Shown here piece by piece: positions 16,750-26,600 of a stretch of DNA of 64,000 bases. Positions within the stretch are counted from its first letter, which is position 1, and the number at the start of each line of letters is the position of its first letter. A program made the position numbers and the translations under genes. This stretch comes from Verrucomicrobiota bacterium. GTDB taxonomy: Bacteria; Verrucomicrobiota; Verrucomicrobiia; Limisphaerales; JADLHS01. The DNA lies in assembly GCA_029573725.1 (NCBI GenBank), contig JAKQDQ010000093.1:204963-268962 (forward strand). Direction: 5' to 3'. The notes under the pieces are model-generated. The model saw only the letters and a list, made by a program, of their open reading frames with translations. It was not told where the DNA came from and searched no databases.

Positions 16750-19142
16750 TTCTTTTCCAGCGCGATGTCAACCACCTCGGAAATCCGGCTCACGAAGTGA
16801 ACCTTCAACTTATGCCGGACCTCCGCCGGGACCTCCTCCCAATCCGGCTTGTTCGCCGCGGGCAAAATCACGTGTTTCACCCCGAAACGAACGGCGGCCA
16901 GCACCTTTTCCTTCACCCCGCCGATTCGCAACACGCGGCCCCGCAGGCTGATTTCACCCGTCATGGCGGTGTCCGAACGCACGCGGCGTCGCGCCAGCAA
17001 CGAAGCCAGTGCGGCCACAATCGTCACCCCGGCGCTTGGTCCATCCTTGGGCGTGGCGCCCGCCGGCACATGAATGTGGAAATCAAACTTGGCCGCATCC
17101 TTGAAGTCGAGCCCCAAGCTGTCGGCCTGGCTGCGCAGGTAGCTGAAGGCGGTCTGCGCGCTTTCCTTCATCACCTCGCCCAGGGAACCAGTGAGCAGAA
17201 AGCTCCCCTTTCCCGGCATCCGCGAGACTTCAATGAACAGCACCTCCCCCCCCACCGGAGTCCAGGCCAGCCCCGTGGCGATGCCGAACTCCTTGATTTT
17301 CTCCGCAGTTTCGTGGACGTACGGTGCCTGGCCCAATTCAGCTTTCAACGCCGCGGGCGCCAGCTTGAGGGAGTGCGACCGGTTGTTGGCACTGATTAAC
17401 TTGCGGGCGGCCTTGCGCGACAACGCGGCGATTTGACGCTCCAACTGCCGCACGCCCGCCTCCCGCGTATAATCCCGGATCAAACACCGTAACGTGGCGT
17501 CGGGCAGCACCAGTTCCGTCCTGTTCAAACCATGCTCCTCCAGCTGGCGCGGCACGAGGAATCGCTTGGCGATCTGCAGTTTCTCGGATTCGGTGTAACT
17601 GGGCAGTTCAATGACTTCCAGGCGATCCCGCAAGGCGGCGTGAATGGGATCGAGCCAGTTGGCGGTGGCGATGAACAGCACCCGTGACAGATCATACGGG
17701 AGGTCCAGATAATGGTCGGTGAAGGTGTGGTTCTGCGCGGGATCAAGCACCTCCAACAGGGCGGCCGCAGGATCACCACGAAAATCAGACCCGATCTTAT
17801 CCAATTCATCCAGCAGGATCACCGGATTATTGCTCTCGACCCGGCGCAAGGTCTGGATGATGCGCCCCGGCATCGCCCCCACATAAGTGCGCCGATGACC
17901 GCGGATCTCGGCCTCGTCCCGAATTCCTCCCAGAGCCATGCGCGCGAATTTGCGCCCCAGGGCATCCGCAATGCTTTTTCCCAGCGAGGTTTTGCCCACG
18001 CCCGGCGGGCCGACCAAACAAAGGATCGGCCCCTTGATGACCTGTTTCCGTTTGATGACGGCGAGGAATTCCAGCAGCCGATCCTTGACCCGACCCAAAC
18101 CGTAGTGTTGCTGGTTCAAAATCCTTTCCGCCGCTTTGAGGTCGATCTTGTCCGCCGTGGCCTGCCCCCACGGCAGGCCGAGAATCCAGTCGAGATAGTT
18201 GCGCGTGACCGGATATTCGGCGGCGGCGGGCTGCATCTGCTGCAACCGCTCCAGCTCCTGGGTGGCCACCTTCCGGGCTTCATCGGAGAGCGGCGTTTTC
18301 TCAATCTTCTCACGCAGCGCCTTGATCTCGTTGGAGTTGGGGTCGCTTTCCCCCAGCTCCCGTTGAATGGCGCGGAGTTGTTCACGCAGAAAAAAATCGC
18401 GTTGCGTTTTGGCGATGGAACTGGCCACGTCCGTCTGGATCTTGGAACTGAGCGTCAACACTTCATGCTCGCGATTCAACATCGGCAGCAGTTTCGTGAG
18501 GCGTTCCTTGACGGAAGCGGTTTCCAGCAGCATCTGCCGGTCCTCCAGCGACAGGTTCAGATTGGCGGCAATGAGATCGGTGAAGTGGGCCGGATCTTCG
18601 ATGTTGGCGGCGGCCACCTTAATTTGCTCCGAAAGCGCCGGGGACAGTTTGATGATCTCCTGGAACTGCGTTTGGGCCGTGCGCAGCATCGCGGAGACCT
18701 CGATGGACTCGTCGCGCTGCTCGTGAATCAATGCGTACCGGGCGCGGAGATACGGCGAGGTGCTGGTGTATTCCTTGAGGCCGATGCGCCAGAGGCCCTC
18801 AACCAACACCCGCACCGTGTTGTCGGGAAATTTCACCATCTTGGCCAGACGCACCACGCACCCGACGCCGTAGAGATCTTCCGGCGCGGGATCAGCCACA
18901 TCCGCCCGTTTCTGCAGGACCGCCCCCATCAACCGGTTGCCCGCAACCACTTCGTCAATCAACTGGATGCTGGGACCAGTTTCCACCAGCAATGGCGCAA
19001 TGGCCCCCGGGAAAATCACAATATCCGACAACCCCAGCACGGGCAGCGTCTCGGGCAGCGAACGGGATGAAATGCGGGCGCCCTCCTCGGCAGCACCGGG
19101 CGGGCTCATGATGCTGACAAATTCTGTGTCGGCTGGCGTCAT
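16746..19142 (-). CDS. lon: ATP-dependent Lon protease
   Basis: A full-length 798-residue LonA. The N-terminal substrate-binding domain (about 30-230) is followed by a coiled coil, the AAA+ module with Walker A GPPGVGKT (378-385) and Walker B VILLDELDK (441-449), and the protease domain with the Ser-Lys dyad: S703 in DGPSAGVT and K746 in GGVKEKVLAA. It degrades damaged and regulatory proteins in the cytoplasm. Hsp20 lies 65 nt upstream on the same strand and the LolA-like gene overlaps its end, so the three look like one stress-related operon. No CIRCE element is visible upstream. Confidence 0.97.
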   Translation of the reverse strand: MTPADTEFVSIMSPPGAAEEGARISSRSLPETLPVLGLSDIVIFPGAIAPLLVETGPSIQLIDEVVAGNRLMGAVLQKRADVADPAPEDLYGVGCVVRLAKMVKFPDNTVRVLVEGLWRIGLKEYTSTSPYLRARYALIHEQRDESIEVSAMLRTAQTQFQEIIKLSPALSEQIKVAAANIEDPAHFTDLIAANLNLSLEDRQMLLETASVKERLTKLLPMLNREHEVLTLSSKIQTDVASSIAKTQRDFFLREQLRAIQRELGESDPNSNEIKALREKIEKTPLSDEARKVATQELERLQQMQPAAAEYPVTRNYLDWILGLPWGQATADKIDLKAAERILNQQHYGLGRVKDRLLEFLAVIKRKQVIKGPILCLVGPPGVGKTSLGKSIADALGRKFARMALGGIRDEAEIRGHRRTYVGAMPGRIIQTLRRVESNNPVILLDELDKIGSDFRGDPAAALLEVLDPAQNHTFTDHYLDLPYDLSRVLFIATANWLDPIHAALRDRLEVIELPSYTESEKLQIAKRFLVPRQLEEHGLNRTELVLPDATLRCLIRDYTREAGVRQLERQIAALSRKAARKLISANNRSHSLKLAPAALKAELGQAPYVHETAEKIKEFGIATGLAWTPVGGEVLFIEVSRMPGKGSFLLTGSLGEVMKESAQTAFSYLRSQADSLGLDFKDAAKFDFHIHVPAGATPKDGPSAGVTIVAALASLLARRRVRSDTAMTGEISLRGRVLRIGGVKEKVLAAVRFGVKHVILPAANKPDWEEVPAEVRHKLKVHFVSRISEVVDIALEKK

Positions 19143-19207
19143 CGCGGTATCAACTCACCGGAGCATTAGAGCGGAAATTCCGACAGCAATTCAAGCAAAC
19201 CCGCCGA

Positions 19208-19633
19208 TTATCTGCCGTCGGAGATGGTCAGCCTGGTGCTCTTGGGAGGGGATGCCGCGGCGATGAGCGGCACATCGATGCGCAGAAATCCGTTGAGGTA
19301 GGAAGCCTTGGCCTGGCCGAGGTCGTATCCGGATGGTAGTTCCAGAATGCTTTCGAACGGACCGTAATTGATCTCCATCACCAGAAAACTCGCCTTTTGC
19401 GCGCGGCACGTGTCCGGCCGGTCGCCACTGATGCGCAGCCGGTTGCCCTCCACCGTGATCTCCAGGTTCTCACTGCGCATTCCGGCCAGTTCAACCTTGA
19501 TCACAAGTCCGGTGCTCGTGGCATACACGTCGGTGTTGGGCACCCAATGTCCGTTGACGGCCGAATCACGTCCGCTGATGGTGGAGGCGCGGGTAACGAA
19601 TTCCGTGGAAAGGCTGACTTTGGTGATCGCCAT
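19208..19633 (-). CDS. Hsp20 / alpha-crystallin small heat-shock protein
   Basis: A 141-residue small heat-shock protein. The alpha-crystallin domain (about residues 30-128) shows PNTDVYATSTGLVIKVELAGM, the LEITVEGNRLRISGDR strand pair and the late FLRIDVPL strand. It binds unfolding proteins without ATP and can hand them to Lon. A 27-nt gap separates it from the upstream small membrane protein, and 65 nt separate it from lon. The C-terminal IXI-type tail motif is weak. Confidence 0.88.
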   Translation of the reverse strand: MAITKVSLSTEFVTRASTISGRDSAVNGHWVPNTDVYATSTGLVIKVELAGMRSENLEITVEGNRLRISGDRPDTCRAQKASFLVMEINYGPFESILELPSGYDLGQAKASYLNGFLRIDVPLIAAASPPKSTRLTISDGR

Positions 19634-19660
19634 GCGGTTTCAAGCTATCGCACGCACGGC

Positions 19661-19903
19661 TTACGCGCAAGTGCTGCTTCGGCCCGATCCGGGTTTCGTT
19701 TTCACAATGACCTGCGGGCGCTCGCCTTTGCGCACGTGAAAAACGATGGAGGAATGGGTGGTGGAACGCTTGGGCCGGACGTAGCCGCAGTGCGTGTCGC
19801 GCTCAAAACTGAACTTGCGCTTGCGCAATTTGGGCCCGAGCAGCCCGATCACTGCCAGCGCCACGATGACCAGCGCCACCGCAGTCTGCCAGTCCGAATT
19901 CAT
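19661..19903 (-). CDS. Small single-TM protein, unknown
   Basis: An 80-residue protein. One hydrophobic segment (AVALVIVALAVIGLLG, about residues 8-23) is followed by a basic stretch (KLRKRKFSFERD) and a soluble tail with a possible beta strand (STTHSSIVFHVRKGERPQVIV). The pattern is a bitopic inner-membrane protein with the tail in the cytoplasm. It heads the minus-strand unit with Hsp20 and lon (27-nt gap), so a membrane-stress role is possible but not shown. No family recognised. Confidence 0.55.
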   Translation of the reverse strand: MNSDWQTAVALVIVALAVIGLLGPKLRKRKFSFERDTHCGYVRPKRSTTHSSIVFHVRKGERPQVIVKTKPGSGRSSTCA

Positions 19904-20000
19904 GCGCTCAACATAGGCCGCCCCCCCGGCGGAGCAATGAAAATTTTACCCGGACACTTCACCGTTGAGCCCCGCCCTGGTTCATTCCTAAGCTGTTGGA

Positions 20001-20420
20001 GTGAGCGACCAGCGTTTTGTCCACCCGTACCGCGTCACCTACCGGGACTGCACCCTCGGAAACCACGTCTATTACGCCAACTACCTCGGCATCCTGGAGG
20101 CGGCCCGGGGAGAGTTTTTTCGCCAGCTGGGCGCCCCCCTGCTCCAATGGCAGGAGGCCGGCCTCATGTTCCCCGTGGTGGAAGCCCGCCTGCAATACCT
20201 GGCGCCGGCACGGTACGATGACCTGCTGAACACCGAGGTCTGGCTGACCCGGGTGGAGCGGGTGCGATTCACCTTCGGCTACCAGGTAACCAATCACCGC
20301 CGCACCCGCATCCTCCGCGCTGAAACGGGGCACGCCTGCCTGTCGCTGGAGGAGAAACTCAAACGCCTGCCGGAATCATTGGTCGCGGCCCTGCAATCCC
20401 ACCTTCGCGCCGGGGACTGA
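20001..20420 (+). CDS. YbgC/FadM-type acyl-CoA thioesterase (hotdog)
   Basis: A 139-residue hotdog protein with the 4-hydroxybenzoyl-CoA thioesterase signature: RVTYRDCTLGNHVYYANYLG, in which D16 is the catalytic aspartate. YbgC-like proteins hydrolyse short or medium acyl-CoAs, and some are tied to the Tol-Pal system. The start is a GTG at 20001. It is divergent from the small membrane protein and stands alone; no tol gene is near. Confidence 0.82.
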   Translation: MSDQRFVHPYRVTYRDCTLGNHVYYANYLGILEAARGEFFRQLGAPLLQWQEAGLMFPVVEARLQYLAPARYDDLLNTEVWLTRVERVRFTFGYQVTNHRRTRILRAETGHACLSLEEKLKRLPESLVAALQSHLRAGD

Positions 20421-20446
20421 CGCCGTGCCGTCGGTCGTCTCCGACA

Positions 20447-20740
20447 TCAAGCAATGCCTTCCCAAAGTTTGATCTGTGGCGGGTTGGCGCAAAGTTCGGT
20501 CGCGCGCGGTAAAACCGCCTGCAGATGGGCCGATTGCAGGTGCGTGTCCAAGGCTTCCTTCGTCGTCCAGGTCTCGTGAAACAGAAACAGCGCGGGCGAC
20601 TCCGTCGCCACGTGCAAATCGTAATTCAGACAGCCCGGCTCCCGGCGTGTGGGAGAAACCAGGCTGGTCAGCAAATGCCGCAACTCGGATTCCTTGCCGG
20701 GGCGCGCTTCAAACGTGGCGGTGACTATGACATGGTGCAT
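20447..20740 (-). CDS. Antibiotic-biosynthesis-monooxygenase-fold protein (YgiN-like putative quinol monooxygenase)
   Basis: A 97-residue ABM-domain protein: HHVIVTATFEARPGKESEL opens the ferredoxin-like fold, EPGCLNYDLH is the typical second block, and FHETWTTKEALDTHLQSAH the third. YgiN-type members oxidise quinols or act on small reactive compounds. It lies 14 nt after pyrF on the same strand, so the two are probably co-transcribed, although I see no metabolic link. Substrate unknown. Confidence 0.82.
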   Translation of the reverse strand: MHHVIVTATFEARPGKESELRHLLTSLVSPTRREPGCLNYDLHVATESPALFLFHETWTTKEALDTHLQSAHLQAVLPRATELCANPPQIKLWEGIA

Positions 20741-20754
20741 AACAGCAAACTTGG

Positions 20755-21459
20755 TTAAGCGAGGGAACTGAGAATGTGCTCCGCCGCGGCGCGCGGTTGC
20801 GCCGCCGCGTAAATGGGCCGCCCAATCACCAGCCAGTTGGCCCCCGCTTCCATGGCTTCGCGCGGGGTCAAGGTGCGCTTCTGATCATCGCCCGGCTCCG
20901 TGCCGAGGCGAATACCGGGAGTGACCAGTTGCATGGCAGCAGGCAGGATTTTCCGCAAGGCCGTGATTTCCAAGGGCGAACACACCAAGCCGCGCAATCC
21001 GGACGCCGCAGCCAAGGTGGCCAGGCGTTCCACTTGTTTGCCCACGTTGGCTTCCCAACCCAGTTCGGCCAGTCCCCTTGCATCCAGGCTCGTCAACACC
21101 GTAACCCCCAAAACCAGCGGCGCGTTCTTCCCGGCTTGCAGCGCGGTTTGTTGCGCCGCTTGCTCGGCGGCACGCATCATCTCACCGCCGCCGCTGGTAT
21201 GGATGGTGAGCATCTGCGCGTCCAGACGCACCGCCGCCGCCACGGCTTTCGCCACCGTGTTGGGGATGTCATGAAATTTGAGGTCGAGAAAAACCTGCGC
21301 GCCCGTGTCGCGCACCCGCTTGACGATCTCCGGCCCGGCACTCGTGAACAGCTCCTTGCCAATTTTGAACGCCCCGACAGCGGGCGCAATTTCCTGCGCC
21401 AGTTTCAGCGCCTGTTCGGCCGTCGCCACGTCCAGCGCGGCAATGATCGGATTGTGCAT
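20755..21459 (-). CDS. pyrF: Orotidine 5'-phosphate decarboxylase
   Basis: A 234-residue TIM-barrel enzyme that makes UMP from OMP, the last step of de novo pyrimidine synthesis. The catalytic block DLKFHDIPNTV (K61, D64) and the FKIGKELF strand with its lysines are intact. The end has the phosphate-loop region ANWLVIGRPIY. A possible in-frame start lies four codons upstream (21471), but ATG 21459 begins the canonical N-terminus (PIIAALDV). The ABM protein follows at 14 nt. Confidence 0.95.
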   Translation of the reverse strand: MHNPIIAALDVATAEQALKLAQEIAPAVGAFKIGKELFTSAGPEIVKRVRDTGAQVFLDLKFHDIPNTVAKAVAAAVRLDAQMLTIHTSGGGEMMRAAEQAAQQTALQAGKNAPLVLGVTVLTSLDARGLAELGWEANVGKQVERLATLAAASGLRGLVCSPLEITALRKILPAAMQLVTPGIRLGTEPGDDQKRTLTPREAMEAGANWLVIGRPIYAAAQPRAAAEHILSSLA

Positions 21460-21584
21460 CCCTAAAATCATCCGTGGCCCGACAGAGGATGAAAAGGCAA
21501 AACTGCGTCACGATCAAGTGTGCCGCCGTCAACTTTGGTTTGGTGCCGGCCGGGTTTCCCACCATCATCAAACCTGTGCGGCAC

Positions 21585-23522
21585 ATGTTCACTCTGACAG
21601 CAAGGCGATCACATTCCGGAGGCCGGGTTTCCCCCGTCCTCCGACCGGGATACGGCCAACGGTGGCGCGGTCTGACTCTAGGGATCGCCGCCACGCTTTG
21701 CAGCGCGGCGCTCACGACGGCGGCGCTCCCGCCCGAACGGATTCATCTGCTGGATCTGCGCACCCTCAAACAACGCGATGTGAGCCAGTCCGCGGTTGCG
21801 ACCGGGGTCTGGGAGACGATGCACGCGGCGGCCGCATTGCAAGGCATTGTGAATCGCCACACTCCCCGATTCTACCTGCTTTACTGTGCGGATTTCGGGG
21901 TGGAGACCGATCAATTCTGGCTGGACTGGCTGCGCCACGAAGATGGCTGGTTGCAGTCAGCCCGTATGGTGCCGCTGCGTTCGCTGGAGGAGGCGGTGCG
22001 CACCTTTCAACCACAAATCAAAGGCGTGGTGGTGTACGACCCGGCCGTGCCGGCCACTGCCTGCCTGGCCTCGACGGTTGCGGGCTGCGAGGACGTGCTG
22101 CCCGTCCGTTTCAGTCGCGCCACCAATTCGCTGTACGCGCGGCTCGTTGGCTCGGGGCAATTGCCGGTAAAGGTCTGGCTCGTCAATCCCGACGGCACTT
22201 CCAAGTTCACCGGTCGCGGGCAGTTGCCCGATGCCAATGAAGCCTCTTCGGGCAGCGCGAAGGTGGATGTTTATCGCTGGGGTCTGCAACATTACCTGCC
22301 CAAGTGCGACGCCCGGTTCGCGGCCTATTATCTGGACGCCTTTTGGCTGCAGCGTCCGCGCAACGGTCCGCCGGACCTGCACACCCTTTCCAATCATGAT
22401 TATTTCATTGCGCAACGCGCGTTTTTCTTTGATCTCTCGCCGTGGGGAGACGAGTCACCGGTGGATGATCCGGCACAGCGATTGGGCCTGGACCGGGAAA
22501 CCTTGCTCGCGATTCTGGCGGGACTGCAAGCGCAGGTGCCCGGCGAGATCATCAAGATCGGCGGATTCCCCCCCTGGCCGTTCAAGTACACCACGCACGG
22601 TCACGCCGGCCGGCATGAGGGCGTGCCGACCGAATGGGAATTCACCCGGCTGATTTCGCAATTCAACGCTTATCACGAAGCCGATGCTGCGGGCTTCGGC
22701 GGCATGGCCAACGCCTCTTTTTTCGCGCACTACCCGTTACGCGAGCGCTACGCGCAACCCAATCGGAAACCCGCGGCCGCGGACTGGCAGCGCGCCGGCT
22801 GGTTGACGGAGCAAGGCAAAGTGTCATCCCGGCTCTACGTGGGACATTACGTTGGCGATTATGACTCGCCTTCCTGGTTGTATAAGGCCGTGCCCAGTTT
22901 TTTCCGGGATCCGGAACGCGGGCAGGTGCCCTTGAACTGGGCGTTCGATCCGAATCTTGCCGACCGCGCGCCGCACGTGTTTGCCTATGTGTATCGCCAC
23001 GCCAGTTCCAACGACTTCTTCATCGCCGGTGATTCGGGCGCAGGTTATTTGAATCCACGCGGATTGACGCACCGGCCCGATTCCGGGTTGCCTTCAGGTT
23101 TGACGTCCTGGACGACGCACAACCAGCGCTACTTCACCCAATGGGACATGTCCATCACGGGCTTCATGCTGGATGGCAGCAGTGGGGCGTCCACCGCGCG
23201 GGAATTTGCAGCCTACCGCCAGTTCAGTCCGGACGGGTGCGGCACGCATTTTGAAAAAGGCCCACGCCTGATTGCCGGGGTAGCCACCTGTCCAGAACGT
23301 GACCTGCCCGACTCCGCGGCAGAGGCGGCGCAACTTATTGCCGACCTTGCCAAATCGGTGCGCAACGAACCCCAGTTTCTCTGGGCGCGGAGCATTCTGA
23401 AATCGCCCACCTGGTACGCCCAGGTGTCCCGGCTGCTCAAAGAGAAATATCCGGACGCTCCGGTCGCCGTCGTGGATGCCTACACCTTTTTTGGGCTGAT
23501 CCGGCAGCGGCATGGCCCGTAG
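21585..23522 (+). CDS. Secreted GxGYxYP-family protein
   Basis: About 645 residues with a signal-peptide-like start (basic N-terminus, then LTLGIAATLCSAALTTAA). The protein has the two-part GxGYxYP architecture: an N-terminal domain (ALQGIVNRHTPRFYLLY near residues 50-70) and a C-terminal domain with the signature GAGYLNP near residue 485. The fold is thought to belong to carbohydrate-active or related secreted proteins, and no activity is proven. The frame is open to 21474, but that start would leave two bases to the divergent pyrF, so ATG 21585 is preferred. It opens the accessory block. Confidence 0.78.
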   Translation: MFTLTARRSHSGGRVSPVLRPGYGQRWRGLTLGIAATLCSAALTTAALPPERIHLLDLRTLKQRDVSQSAVATGVWETMHAAAALQGIVNRHTPRFYLLYCADFGVETDQFWLDWLRHEDGWLQSARMVPLRSLEEAVRTFQPQIKGVVVYDPAVPATACLASTVAGCEDVLPVRFSRATNSLYARLVGSGQLPVKVWLVNPDGTSKFTGRGQLPDANEASSGSAKVDVYRWGLQHYLPKCDARFAAYYLDAFWLQRPRNGPPDLHTLSNHDYFIAQRAFFFDLSPWGDESPVDDPAQRLGLDRETLLAILAGLQAQVPGEIIKIGGFPPWPFKYTTHGHAGRHEGVPTEWEFTRLISQFNAYHEADAAGFGGMANASFFAHYPLRERYAQPNRKPAAADWQRAGWLTEQGKVSSRLYVGHYVGDYDSPSWLYKAVPSFFRDPERGQVPLNWAFDPNLADRAPHVFAYVYRHASSNDFFIAGDSGAGYLNPRGLTHRPDSGLPSGLTSWTTHNQRYFTQWDMSITGFMLDGSSGASTAREFAAYRQFSPDGCGTHFEKGPRLIAGVATCPERDLPDSAAEAAQLIADLAKSVRNEPQFLWARSILKSPTWYAQVSRLLKEKYPDAPVAVVDAYTFFGLIRQRHGP

Positions 23523-23594
23523 CCCGCGACCAGCGCGAACAGGCCGGCGACGCGGCATGCTGCGTCTGAAGGCCAGTGGATTCCGGAAACCAAA

Positions 23595-23627
23595 CCTGCG
23601 CGACCGGAACGGTTCCGGTCGCGCAGG
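23595..23627. terminator. Strong perfect inverted repeat between convergent genes
   Basis: Two 16-nt arms (23595-23610 and 23612-23627) are perfect reverse complements with a single G between them; the folded form would be a 14-bp stem with a 5-nt loop. It lies 72 nt after the GxGYxYP stop and 13 nt after the end of the minus-strand Ig/LamG gene. It has no long T-run, but the position between converging genes fits a bidirectional terminator. Confidence 0.7.
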
Positions 23628-23639
23628 ATCAACACGCCC

Positions 23640-26600
23640 TTATGGAGTAGTCAGGCGCGCGCGGAAGAATTGGGTGGCTCCGGGAATGTGCAGATAGGGG
23701 CTGTTCCCCACGTCCGAGTAACTGCCATTGGCCGTTGCCGAGCCCTGGATCGTGGTGTCCACGGGCGACGTGACCAGGCGATAACCGGAAGCGGGTGCGG
23801 CATCGAAGTTCAACCGCAGCACCAGCGCATTGGCATCCACAACCGCTCCGGTGGCCAGTTGCGCGACTTCCTGATCGTTGAGGATCCGATCGTAAAACCG
23901 CACATCGTCCAGGCTGCCGTGCAATTTTTTCCAGTAACCATCCCGTGATTTGCCGAGCAGCACCGTGAGGTCGCCGGGCCACCACCACGCCAGGTTGTTG
24001 GCCTGGGCGGCATCCAAATTCCCGTCAATATAGATGGTGACGACTTCGTATTGAGCCTGACTATAGGTGACGGCGACGTGATGCCAGTTGCCGTCGTTCA
24101 CCGTGGTGCCGGAGGAGAAGGGATTGGCTCCGGAGGGGTTGGCCTGGAAAAAGATCGTGCCCGCCGGCGCGTACAGGCCGTCGTTGATGCCGATCACGGT
24201 GCCACTGCCGCTCCCGCCGGTGTTTCGGCGGTCGAGGACGATGGCGGATTCACTGCCCGTGGCGGGGAACTCATTCACGCGCACCCAGAAACTGATCGTG
24301 CCGACGGTGGAGTTCAGCTGGGGATATCCGCGGACCACAATCTGGTTTCCATTGGTGGCATCGAATTGCATGACCCCCGAGCGGCCCGCATCGGAGGCCA
24401 GCCAGGTGGCGCCGAAATTTTGGCCGTTGACAGGCGCTCCCGCCGGGGCGGCATTGACGACGATGTCGGACGCGGCAGTCATGCTGATGCGCAGCGGGGT
24501 GCCGCTCAAGGTATGCTGCGACACCTGGGCGGGCGAGAGCGCATAATTGTAGAACGCAACTTCGTCCACCAAGCCGTTCCACGGACGGGCCAGCCCAGTG
24601 GGCGCGCCGATGCGCAGTGGCTGGGTTTGGTTGGGATCAAAGTTCCCGCTCAAAGCCACCGGGCCGAATTGGACTCCATTGACAAAGAGGCTGGCGTTGC
24701 CCGCACCGTCATACACGCCCACAATGTGCTGCCAGTCGGTGGTGGTGGTTCCGCCGGCCACATTCGCCACGTAGGCTCCGCCCGCATTGCCGAGCCGGAA
24801 TTGCCATCCCGAGCCGCCGTTCAAGTAAAACAGGAAACCCGAACGGCCAGCATTCAAATCCAGCGCGGCCAGCGGACTGAACAGATCGGCCGGAATGCTG
24901 GAAATCTTGCTCCAAAACTCGATTGAAAATGCGCCCGCCGGATTGAGGGCGGCGGTGTAAGGCACTTCCACATAGGTGGAAGGATTATCCAGCACCCAGC
25001 CGGAGTTCGGGAAATTCACGCTCACATCGCCTGCGGTGAATCCCGGCTGACTGTAACCCACACTCCCCACGTAGGTCCCGTCGCGTCCCCCCAGGGAATC
25101 ATAGGCCATCGGCCCGCCGCCTTCTTCCAGGCGCCAGAGGGAAATGGGCGCATCCGCGAGCACCGCGCCCAAATATCCGTCCACCGGAACGGGCAATACC
25201 GTCAGATGCGCGTTATCGCTGGTCACCAAACCGGCTGGATTGCTGATGGTAACGCTGTAATCGGCTTCATCGGCCGCACTCACGCCAGTCAGCGTCAGCA
25301 CGGTGCCGGTGGCGCCGCTGATTGGCGTCCCGTTCTTGTTCCATTGGTAGCTGAGCTGGCCGCCGTAGCCCTCGACGTAGAATCTGGCCACGCCACCGTC
25401 ATACACCGCGTGGGCCACCGGCTGACGGGTGACCGTGGGCTGAATGGCGGCCACAACCGTGATCGGCACCGGGAGGCTGACGGCCGCGCCATAGGTGTTG
25501 GTGATCAACAAATCGTAAACCCCCGTGTCACCCACCACGGAGCTGGCAATCGAAAAACTCGGACTGGTGGCGCCGGAGATGGGCACCCCGTCCTTGCGCC
25601 ACTGGTAAACCAGGGTCGGCACACCGTAGGCCTCGGCACTCAAATTGATCGGCTCCCCGTTGAAGACCACGCCCACGGGCCCGATTGGCTGCGTCAGGAG
25701 GACCGGCTTGTCGGTAATCATGAATCCCGCCAGACAACCGCGCGTCTGCGTGTCCGGCAGCCGCATCGAGGTCAGGGTAATGTAATCACTGGTGAGCACC
25801 GTGCTGATGCTGCTCAGTGCCGCCCGTCCGGTGCTGTTGCTGGTGGCCGGAACCAACGCGCCATAGGTGAGATCCTGCGAGGTGCTTGTGGAATTATCGG
25901 TCAGGGTCACCGTGTTGAAATTCGTCGCGTTGTCGGAGGCGGCAACGGTGCGGATGACGTACTCATTAAAACCGACGGCGCTGATCAGGCCGCTAATGTC
26001 CACACTGTACCCGCTGCCTCCGTCATCCAGATAGGCAAAGTTGACCTGTTCATTGCCCGGAACCAGGTCCTGGGGATTGTCGCCGCCGACCCACCAGGTG
26101 TTCGCCGCCGACCAGCTCACCGAATACTGGCCGTTGCCGGCATCAATGCCCTCGGCCCCCACGGGGGTCATGGGCGCCACGTGCCAACGGGTGGGATGCA
26201 CACCGTAGGCGGTCGCCGTGACGTCCGGATTGAATGGATAACCTGAATAGCTGTGCGAGAAGCTTACGCCGAGGGAAATGCTGGCGCCTCCTCCCAGCCT
26301 CGGATTCACCACCAACGCACAGCCCGTGCTGGTGGTGGACCCGGCACTGGTGGTCGCAGTGACAGTGTAGTTGCCGGAATCGGCGGTGGTTAAGCCCGTC
26401 AGCTGCAAAGTCGTTCCGGTCTGACCGCCAAGCGCGACCCCGTCCTTGTTCCATTGATAGGTGACGCTGCAGCCCAACGCGGCGGCGGTCAAGGTGGCCG
26501 ATTCGCCCACCGCGCGTTCCATGGAAGGCACTGGTTGCACGGTGAACACCGGCGTCGTTATGGTCGTCACGCTGAAGGAAACATCCGCCGTCTCACCCCA

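Noticed and set aside
19634-19660. A heat-shock CTTGAAA-like -35 upstream of the Hsp20 gene
   Set aside because: It is almost on the start codon, leaving no room for a -10 box before the gene.
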